A DNA stretch of 64,000 bases from NCBI RefSeq assembly GCF_007989805.1, contig NZ_BJUB01000013.1, positions 62,001 through 126,000 of the forward strand. The letters run 5' to 3'. Within the stretch, counting starts at the first letter, position 1. Each line of letters starts with the position of its first letter. Both the position numbers and the translations under genes were made by a program. The notes below the pieces were generated by a model. That model was not told the DNA's origin and ran no database searches. It worked only from the letters and a program-made list of their open reading frames with translations. The DNA comes from Cellulomonas xylanilytica. GTDB lineage: Bacteria; Actinomycetota; Actinomycetes; Actinomycetales; Cellulomonadaceae. Shown here piece by piece: positions 55,216 through 64,000 of this stretch.

Positions 55216-55275
55216 GGCTGCTCCTGGGTTCGTGGCGGAGCGGCCACGGTAGGGGCAGGCACCGACACGCGCCCG

Positions 55276-55923
55276 TCAGATGCCGAGCTGGTCCCGGGCC
55301 CCGACGACCCCGTCCATGCTGACGTCGAGCCGGAGGTCGTCGGGCCGGGCGTCCCAGGCGGCACGGTCGAGCGCGTACCGCCGGCTGACGGCCGGCCTGC
55401 CCTCGCGCGCGAGGATCTCCGTGCCGTTCTCCGCGTAGCCGATGCGGCGGGTCACCCCGTTCGACGCGGCGTTGTCGTCGAACGCGCTGGTGGTCGCGCG
55501 CAGGCCGTCGAACCCCTCGAAGAACAGGTGCAGGACCATCAGCCGCATCCGCGTGCCGACGCCCTGCCCGTGGTGCCGCAGGCCGAGCCACGACCCGGTC
55601 TCCGCGGTGCGCGTGACCCCGAACGCGTGCGCCATGAGCGACTGCGTGCCCAGCACCTCCCCGTCGCGCACCACGGCGAGCTCGAGGTTCCACTTCTCCG
55701 GCGAGACGGACGCCCGCGCGCCCCACTGGTAGGCGAGGACGCTGCGGGCCACCTCGACCGGCGTGCCGCGGGTCCAGGAAACGGTGAACGGCATCAGCTC
55801 GGGAGCGTGCACGCCGTCGGCGGCGAGCAGGGCGAGCGCGCGGACGTCGGCGTCGTCCATGTACCGCAGCTCGAGGTCGCCGCTGCGCACGCGGAGGGCT
55901 GCCAGGGGCCAGAGGTCGTCCAT
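55276..55923 (-). CDS. GNAT family N-acetyltransferase
   Basis: A 215-residue RimJ/RimL-like acetyltransferase: LRVRSGDLELRYMDDADVRAL at the start, acetyl-CoA loop GLRHHGQGVGTRMRLMVLHLFFEGFDGLRATTSAFDDNAASNGVTRRIGYAENG (Q/RxxGxG/A and the N-x-AS pattern). The acceptor substrate is unknown. It is divergent from the ABC exporter operon, with an 84-base shared promoter region, and may acetylate a product exported by it; that is speculation. Confidence 0.9.
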   Translation of the reverse strand: MDDLWPLAALRVRSGDLELRYMDDADVRALALLAADGVHAPELMPFTVSWTRGTPVEVARSVLAYQWGARASVSPEKWNLELAVVRDGEVLGTQSLMAHAFGVTRTAETGSWLGLRHHGQGVGTRMRLMVLHLFFEGFDGLRATTSAFDDNAASNGVTRRIGYAENGTEILAREGRPAVSRRYALDRAAWDARPDDLRLDVSMDGVVGARDQLGI

Positions 55924-56007
55924 CGCTGCAGGCTCCCGGTCCCCGCTGCCCGGGTCAACCGGATTGCGCTCGGAGTCTGTCGGCAGTCTCGTCTAGGTTT
56001 GACCGCT

Positions 56008-56934
56008 GTGACCGCACCCGTCATCGCCGCCCACGGCCTCACCAAGCGCTTCGGCGACTTCACCGCCGTCGACGGCATCGACTTCGAGGTCCCGCCCGGT
56101 GAGTCGTTCGGCCTGCTCGGCCCCAACGGTGCAGGCAAGTCCACGACGATGCGCATGATCGGCGCGGTGTCGCAGCGCACGGCCGGGGACCTGACCGTCC
56201 TCGGCCTGGACCCGGACTCGCACGGGCCGGAGATCCGGTCGCTGCTCGGGGTGGTGCCGCAGGAGGACAACCTCGACACCGAGCTCCGCGTGCGGGACAA
56301 CCTCATCGTCTACGGCCGGTACTTCGGCATCCCGCGGTCGGTGTGCGCGACGCGGGCCGACGAGCTCCTGGGCTTCGCGCAGCTGGAGGAGAAGCGAAAC
56401 GCCAAGGTCGACGACCTGTCCGGCGGCATGAAGCGGCGGCTGACCATCGCCCGCGCGCTCATCAACGAGCCTCGCATCCTCATGCTCGACGAGCCGACGA
56501 CCGGGCTGGACCCGCAGGCCCGGCACGTGCTGTGGGACCGGCTGTTCCGGCTCAAGGAGCGCGGCACCACCCTGGTGCTCACCACGCACTACATGGACGA
56601 GGCCGAGCAGCTGTGCGACCGGCTGGTGGTGGTCGACAAGGGACGGATCATGGCCGAGGGCAGCCCGTCGGCGCTGATCCGGCAGTACTCGACGCGCGAG
56701 GTGGTGGAGCTGCGCTTCGGGTCGGAGCGCAACGCGGAGGCGGCGACGCGGATGGCCGGGCTGGTGGAGCGGATCGAGGTGCTCCCCGACCGGGTGCTGC
56801 TGTACGCCGAGGACGGCGAGGCGGTGCTGGAGCGCGTGACCGACCTCGGTCTGCACCCGACCACGTCGCTGGTCCGGCGCTCCAGCCTGGAGGACGTGTT
56901 CCTGCGGCTCACCGGGCGGAGCCTGATCGAATGA
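56008..56934 (+). CDS. ABC exporter ATP-binding protein (DrrA/NodI type)
   Basis: 308 residues. Walker A GPNGAGKSTT (about 38-47), Q-loop VPQEDNLD, signature LSGGMKRRL, Walker B RILMLDEPTTGLD, H-loop THYMDEAEQ, and the C-terminal ~80-residue DrrA extension. GTG start at 56008. It couples by ATGA overlap to the first permease, which in turn overlaps the second: a complete ABC-2-type exporter with two different permeases, as in daunorubicin-resistance and NodIJ systems. Confidence 0.95.
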   Translation: MTAPVIAAHGLTKRFGDFTAVDGIDFEVPPGESFGLLGPNGAGKSTTMRMIGAVSQRTAGDLTVLGLDPDSHGPEIRSLLGVVPQEDNLDTELRVRDNLIVYGRYFGIPRSVCATRADELLGFAQLEEKRNAKVDDLSGGMKRRLTIARALINEPRILMLDEPTTGLDPQARHVLWDRLFRLKERGTTLVLTTHYMDEAEQLCDRLVVVDKGRIMAEGSPSALIRQYSTREVVELRFGSERNAEAATRMAGLVERIEVLPDRVLLYAEDGEAVLERVTDLGLHPTTSLVRRSSLEDVFLRLTGRSLIE

Positions 56935-57767
56935 CGACGACCCTGCCCGAGGCGGCCGTCGAGGCCGCCGCCCGACCACGGCGGTTCGGCGCCTGGTACA
57001 TCGCGGAGCACCAGCTGCGCGGCATGAAGGCCTACGGCTGGACGATCGTGGCCGGCAGCGTCGGCAACCCGCTGCTCTACCTGCTGGGCATCGGCCTGGG
57101 CCTCGCGGCGTTCCTGGACCAGCCCATCGCGTCCGGTGCCGACGGCCTCGTGGACTACGTGTGGTTCGTGGCGCCGGCGCTCCTGGCGACCGCCGCGGTG
57201 ACGGTCGCGATGGACGAGTTCACGTTCGTCATCATGGCGGGGTTCAAGTGGCGCCGGATCTTCTGGGGCATGAACGCCTCGCCGATCGCGCCCCAGCAGG
57301 TCGCCGCGGGCCTCGTGATCTCCGTCGTGCTGCGGATGCTGTTCACCTGCACGATCTACTACCTGCTGATCCTTGCGTTCGGTGCCGTGGGCGACCCGCT
57401 GACCGGGGCCCTCATGCCGCTGGTCGGGGTGCTGGGCGGGCTCGCCTTCGGGCTGCCGCTGATGGCGTTCTCGGCAGGGCTGACGGAGGACAAGGGGCAG
57501 TTCGCGCTGGTCAACCGCTTCATCTTCACGCCGCTCTTCCTGTTCTCGGGCACCTTCTTCCCGCTGGCCACCCTGCCCACGTGGCTGCAGTGGATCGGGT
57601 GGATCTCGCCCATCTGGCACGCGAGCGAGATCGGCCGGACGCTCTCGTACGGCTCGCCGCCGGGCGCGTGGCCCGTCGGCTGGCACCTGGTGGTCCTCGT
57701 CGTGCTCGCCGTCGTCGGCTGGTTCATGGCGCGGCGCGTGTTCGTGAGGAGGCTCCGGGCCGGATGA
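56931..57767 (+). CDS. ABC-2 type exporter permease 1
   Basis: 278 residues, six membrane helices (NPLLYLLGIGLGLAAFL, FVAPALLATAAVTVAMDEFTF, ISVVLRMLFTCTIYYLLILAFG, LMPLVGVLGGLAFGLPLMAFSA, FIFTPLFLFSGTFFPLATLP, HLVVLVVLAVVGWFMARRVF). The FTPLFLFSGTFFPL stretch is the ABC-2 membrane signature. Substrate unknown. Overlaps both neighbours by four bases. Confidence 0.93.
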   Translation: MTTTLPEAAVEAAARPRRFGAWYIAEHQLRGMKAYGWTIVAGSVGNPLLYLLGIGLGLAAFLDQPIASGADGLVDYVWFVAPALLATAAVTVAMDEFTFVIMAGFKWRRIFWGMNASPIAPQQVAAGLVISVVLRMLFTCTIYYLLILAFGAVGDPLTGALMPLVGVLGGLAFGLPLMAFSAGLTEDKGQFALVNRFIFTPLFLFSGTFFPLATLPTWLQWIGWISPIWHASEIGRTLSYGSPPGAWPVGWHLVVLVVLAVVGWFMARRVFVRRLRAG

Positions 57768-58582
57768 GCGCCACGACCACCGAACCGGCCCACAAGGCCA
57801 CGATCAGCTCGCTGTACGCGCGCAACGCGCGGTCCGTCGTCGCGCGCGGGCTCAAGGCGACCAAGAGCACCAACTGGGTCATCGTGCTGTCCGGCTTCTT
57901 CGAGCCGGTGTTCTTCCTGCTGGCCATGGGCCTCGGGCTGGGCACGTTCATCGGCGACGTCGAGCTGCCGAACGGCACGTCCGTCTCCTATGCGGCCTTC
58001 ATCGCGCCGGCCCTCCTCGCGGTCTCCGCCATGAACGGCGCGGTGTACGACTCGACGTGGAACGTCTTCTTCAAGATGCACTTCGGCAAGCTCTACGACG
58101 GGATGCTCGCCACGTCGCTGGGCCCGCTCGACGTGGCCTTCGGTGAGATCACCTACGCGCTCCTGCGCGGAGGCGTCTACGCCATCGGGTTCCTCACGGT
58201 CATGCAGGTCATGGGGCTCAACCTGGCCTGGACCGCCGCCCTGGCGATTCCCGCGGTCCTGCTCGTCGCGTTCGGGTTCGCCAGCGTCGGGATGGCCGTC
58301 ACCAGCTACATGAAGACCTTCCAGCAGATGGACTGGATCAACTTCGTGATGCTGCCGATGTTCCTGTTCTCGGCCACGTTCTACCCGATCACGGTGTACC
58401 CGGGCTGGATCCAGGGCCTCATCAAGGCGCTGCCGCTGTGGCACGCCGTGGAGCTGGTCCGCGGCCTGACCCTCGGGGTCCTCGACGGCTCGATGCTCAC
58501 GCACGTGGCGTACTTCGTGGTCATGATCGGGCTGGGGCTGGCGTTCACGACCGTCCGGCTACGCGCTCTGTTCCTGGACTGA
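57764..58582 (+). CDS. ABC-2 type exporter permease 2
   Basis: 272 residues of the same family as permease 1 (FFEPVFFLLAMGLGLGTFIG, FIAPALLAVSAMNGAVYDSTWNVFFKM, MLPMFLFSATFYPITVYPGWIQ). It likely forms a heterodimeric channel with permease 1. The next gene, hisH-like, starts 39 bases downstream with no visible terminator, so read-through is plausible. Confidence 0.93.
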   Translation: MSATTTEPAHKATISSLYARNARSVVARGLKATKSTNWVIVLSGFFEPVFFLLAMGLGLGTFIGDVELPNGTSVSYAAFIAPALLAVSAMNGAVYDSTWNVFFKMHFGKLYDGMLATSLGPLDVAFGEITYALLRGGVYAIGFLTVMQVMGLNLAWTAALAIPAVLLVAFGFASVGMAVTSYMKTFQQMDWINFVMLPMFLFSATFYPITVYPGWIQGLIKALPLWHAVELVRGLTLGVLDGSMLTHVAYFVVMIGLGLAFTTVRLRALFLD

Positions 58583-58621
58583 CCACATGGTGAGACACGT
58601 GTCCGGTGTAGGATCGGGCAA

Positions 58622-59257
58622 GTGATCGGGATCATCGACTACCGCACCGGTAATTCACAGAGCATTTCTTATGCACTCGAACATCTCGGTGTCCCGCACG
58701 CGCTCGTGGCCAAGCCGGGCGAGTGCGACGAGGTCGACAGGTACATCCTCCCGGGCGTCGGTGCCGCGGGCGTGACCATGGAGTCGCTGGCCCAGGAGGG
58801 CTGGATCGACCACCTGAACGAGAAGATCCTGGGCGATGGCCAGCCGTTTCTCGGTGTGTGCGTCGGGCTCCAGGTGCTCTTCGAGCACTCGGCCGAGGGC
58901 GACGTCGAGTGCCTCGGCTGGATCAAGGGCAGCGTCCACGAGTTCGACCGGTCGCAGGTCCGGGTGCCGCACATGGGCTGGAACAATGTCGAGGTCCGCG
59001 GCGACCACCCGTTCTCGCGGTCATTCACGCCGGACGGTTACTACTATTTCGTGAATTCCTATTTCGCACGCCCCACCGACGACGTGTCGTTGGTCGGCGT
59101 GACGACGTACGGCCAGGAGTTCGCCGCCGCGGTGGCGCACAAGAACATCATGGCGACGCAGTTCCACACCGAGAAGAGCGCGCGCGCCGGCCTCCAGGTG
59201 CTCAAGGCGTTCTGCGACCTGGACGTCAACGACCTGAAGGATCTCGATGCTCGCTAA
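58622..59257 (+). CDS. hisH: HisH-like glutamine amidotransferase (paralog)
   Basis: A 211-residue class I glutaminase. The Cys80-His182-Glu184 triad is intact (GVCVGLQ and ATQFHTEKS), with the oxyanion-strand LPGVGAAG and the NSQSISYALEHLG substrate-side helix. It should release ammonia for the overlapping HisF-like partner. In the normal histidine operon hisH is followed by hisA; here hisF follows directly by an 11-base overlap and no other his gene is near, so this looks like a paralogous pair outside histidine synthesis, comparable to HisH/HisF pairs in surface-polysaccharide clusters. Third-position usage around 58650-58680 and 59040-59060 is A/T-richer than neighbours. Confidence 0.85.
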   Translation: MIGIIDYRTGNSQSISYALEHLGVPHALVAKPGECDEVDRYILPGVGAAGVTMESLAQEGWIDHLNEKILGDGQPFLGVCVGLQVLFEHSAEGDVECLGWIKGSVHEFDRSQVRVPHMGWNNVEVRGDHPFSRSFTPDGYYYFVNSYFARPTDDVSLVGVTTYGQEFAAAVAHKNIMATQFHTEKSARAGLQVLKAFCDLDVNDLKDLDAR

Positions 59258-60044
59258 CCGGCTGATCGCCTGCTTCGACGTCAAGGACGGGCGAGTGACG
59301 AAGGCGCAGCAGTTCCAGGACAACATCGACGTGGGGGACCCGGCCGAGCTGGCCGATCGGCTGTACCACGAGGACGTCGACGAGATCGTCATCTACGACA
59401 TCATGGCCAGCGCCCAGAAGCGCCAGATCGACCTCGCGATGATCCGCAGGGCCGCGCACCGCACGTTCGTGCCGCTGACGGTCGGCGGCGGAATCCGGCA
59501 CCTCGAGGACATGCACGAGGTGCTGCGGGCCGGTGCGGAGAAGATCAGCATCGACTCGATGGCGGTGCGCAACCCGCAGATCATCACGGAGGGGTCGGTC
59601 GAGTTCGGCCGGCAGTGCATCGTGCTCAGCATGCAGGTCAAGCGCGTGGAGAAGACCGCGACGATCCCCAGCGGCTACGAGATCGCCATCGACGGCGCGC
59701 GCACGTACACCGGGATGGACGCGGTGGAGTGGGCCAGGCGGGGGCAGGACCTCGGCGCCGGCGAGATCGTGGTGAACAGCATCGACCGCGACGGCACCGG
59801 CTCCGGGTACGACCTCGACATCACGCAGCAGATCACCGAGGCGGTGTCGCTGCCGGTCATCGCGTCGGGCGGTGCCGGCCTGGTCAGCCACGTCGCGGAC
59901 GCGTTCCGCATCGGCGCCACGGGGGCGATCACCAGCTCGATGCTCTACTCGCCCCGCGTCGAGCACACCCTCACGGTCGGGGAGATGAAGGCGCAGCTCG
60001 GGGAGCTGGGCGAGCGCGTCCGTCCGGTGCACAGCGCCGACTGA
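59247..60044 (+). CDS. hisF: HisF-like cyclase with altered catalytic residue (paralog)
   Basis: A 265-residue TIM barrel of the HisF family: MLANRLIACFDVKDGRVTK with the first catalytic aspartate (Asp11), FVPLTVGGGIRHLEDMHEVL, GAGEIVVNSIDRDGTGSGYD and LPVIASGGAG phosphate loops. The second catalytic aspartate of HisF (Asp130 in Thermotoga, AIDAKRV) is Gln130 here (SMQVKRV). The KxxxFQDNIDVGDP loop also differs from canonical. The ammonia-channel and phosphate-binding features remain, so it may use ammonia from HisH on a different substrate. Confident as HisF family, not as the histidine enzyme. Confidence 0.85.
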   Translation: MLANRLIACFDVKDGRVTKAQQFQDNIDVGDPAELADRLYHEDVDEIVIYDIMASAQKRQIDLAMIRRAAHRTFVPLTVGGGIRHLEDMHEVLRAGAEKISIDSMAVRNPQIITEGSVEFGRQCIVLSMQVKRVEKTATIPSGYEIAIDGARTYTGMDAVEWARRGQDLGAGEIVVNSIDRDGTGSGYDLDITQQITEAVSLPVIASGGAGLVSHVADAFRIGATGAITSSMLYSPRVEHTLTVGEMKAQLGELGERVRPVHSAD

Positions 60045-60098
60045 CACGACGCGCACGCCTGTCGTCGTGCGGCCCGTGCGAGCGACCACCGCGCACAC

Positions 60099-60139
60099 CG
60101 AAGGGCGCCCACCCCGGTCAGCGGGGTGAGCGCCCTTCG
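60099..60139. terminator. Bidirectional terminator
   Basis: CGAAGGGCG...CGCCCTTCG outer stem (60099-60107 / 60131-60139) with an inner CCCACCCCG/CGGGGTGAG stem of one mismatch. It separates hisF-like (plus) from the convergent GH9 gene (minus). Confidence 0.88.
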
Positions 60140-60158
60140 TCGTCGCGGTCGCCTCAGG

Positions 60159-63422
<3,264 letters not shown>

Positions 63423-63437
63423 TCAGAGGGTCAACGG

Positions 63438-63451
63438 CCAAAACGTTTCGG
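63438..63451. promoter_or_regulatory. LacI-family operator upstream of the GH9 cellulase
   Basis: CCAAAACGTTTCGG is symmetric at 12 of 14 positions around a central CG. It lies 124 bases before the GH9 start, in the promoter region of the minus-strand gene. The sequence fits the general LacI/GalR operator pattern rather than CebR. Confidence 0.55.
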
Positions 63452-63461
63452 TAGACGACGA

Positions 63462-63490
63462 CGGCCCCCGGACCAGCGGTCCGGGGGCCG
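63462..63490 (-). terminator. Terminator of the truncated right-edge gene
   Basis: Perfect 13-base stem CGGCCCCCGGACC / GGTCCGGGGGCCG with loop AGC, 15 bases past the stop of the minus-strand gene that runs off the window. Confidence 0.85.
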
Positions 63491-63505
63491 TGCGGCGTTC
63501 GTGCG

Positions 63506-64000
63506 TCAGAGCGGCCTGTCACCCTGCTCGAGGTCCCGCACCGGGTCCGGGACAGGGTCGACGACCGGGCCGGCGTCGGGGTCCACGACCACCGGGTCGG
63601 TCGGGGCGCCCGCGGGCTTCGCCCGGCGCGTGGTGGCCTTCTTGGCGGCGTCCGTGGCACCCGCGACCTTCTCCTTGGCCGCGTCGGTGGCCTCCGACAC
63701 CTTCTCGCTGGCGTCCGCGACCTTCTCCTTGGCGGCGTCCGTCGCTGCCGTGACCTTCTCGGCGGCCTTGCGGGTGGCGTCCCGGCCCTTGGCGACGGCA
63801 CTGCCCGCCGCCTCCCCGACCGCGTCGGCCGCGTCACCGACGCGCCCGTGCGTGGACCCGGCGGGCGTCGGCTCCCACGGCTCGGCCCACGGGTCGACGC
63901 TCGAGCGCGAACGCGTCCACGCCGCGACCCCTGCGCCGATGCCCACGAGGGCGGCGAGCAGCCAGAAGACCTTCGCGCCCGTGTGCTTCTTCTTGCCCGA
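63506..64000 (-). CDS. Membrane-anchored protein with amphipathic repeats (partial)
   Basis: The frame is open to the window edge, so the start is missing. The visible 164 residues begin SGKKKHTGAKVFWLLAALVGIGAGVAAW, a lysine-rich cytoplasmic end and one membrane helix, then WAEPWEPTP, then repeated 11-residue amphipathic motifs (AADAVGEAAGSAVAKGRDATRKAAEKVTAATDAAKEKVADASEKVSEATDAAKEKVAGATDAAKKA) of the YtxH/apolipoprotein/LEA kind, and an acidic Pro/Asp/Val-rich end. Such repeats fold on membranes or under desiccation. Function unknown. An internal GTG at 63946 is not the real start. Confidence 0.8.
   Translation of the reverse strand, partial: SGKKKHTGAKVFWLLAALVGIGAGVAAWTRSRSSVDPWAEPWEPTPAGSTHGRVGDAADAVGEAAGSAVAKGRDATRKAAEKVTAATDAAKEKVADASEKVSEATDAAKEKVAGATDAAKKATTRRAKPAGAPTDPVVVDPDAGPVVDPVPDPVRDLEQGDRPL

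Noticed and set aside
59247..60044. Annotation as the housekeeping histidine-pathway HisF
   Set aside because: The second catalytic aspartate is replaced, the gene is beside an exporter rather than in a his operon, and hisA is absent between hisH and hisF.

Overview
The window is a contiguous piece of a high-GC actinobacterial chromosome centred on the replication origin. The order rpmH-rnpA-yidD-yidC-jag / rsmG-parA-parB on the minus strand and dnaA-dnaN-gnd-recF-dciA-gyrB-gyrA-DUF3566-tRNA-Ile-tRNA-Ala on the plus strand is the standard actinobacterial oriC neighbourhood. A GH9-CBM3-Fn3x3-CBM2 endoglucanase with the architecture of Cellulomonas fimi CenB and a GH5-CBM13 endoglucanase on the same arm point to Cellulomonas or a close relative. 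That assignment is inferred from gene content; no alignment was run.

Layout, left arm. A PadR repressor with its own promoter and operator is coupled to inositol-3-phosphate synthase (0.2-2.0 kb). Two paralogous ECF sigma factor / membrane sensor modules follow in tandem (2.1-6.2 kb), then an MFS transporter coupled to a LOV-GAF-PP2C blue-light phosphatase (6.4-9.4 kb) and the CCA-adding enzyme. A translationally coupled run Nudix-DUF6049-MurJ, followed by a pseudokinase and trxB-trxA (11.0-18.7 kb), carries cell-envelope and redox functions; trxBA has a SigR-type promoter. A PLP aminotransferase and a D-Ala-D-Ala ligase-like ATP-grasp protein complete this arm.

Origin region (21.7-45.7 kb). 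parB, parA (with a very long disordered N-terminus) and rsmG form one operon. Upstream of it lies a 4.7 kb stretch without a credible gene, carrying eight parS sites and several families of short tandem repeats. This is the most striking structure in the window and looks like a dedicated centromere. The jag-yidC-yidD-rnpA-rpmH operon ends in it at a terminator. DnaA boxes lie in both dnaA-flanking intergenic regions; the main oriC is between dnaA and dnaN. Two tRNA genes enclose a 39-residue DLW-39-type protein.

Right arm (45.8-64 kb). This arm is accessory: an overlapping lipoprotein/secreted protein pair, the GH5 cellulase, a three-gene operon of unrecognised cytoplasmic proteins divergent from a SARP-like regulator, a DUF4386 membrane protein, a NarL-type two-component system, DUF2786 and GNAT proteins, a DrrA/NodI-type ABC exporter, a HisH-HisF-like pair in which the second catalytic aspartate of HisF is replaced by glutamine, the CenB-like GH9 cellulase, and a truncated membrane-anchored protein with amphipathic repeats at the edge. 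Both cellulase genes have LacI-type palindromes upstream.

The best candidates for undescribed biology are the parS/tandem-repeat centromere, the orphan three-gene operon with its regulator, and the exporter plus HisH/HisF-like pair.
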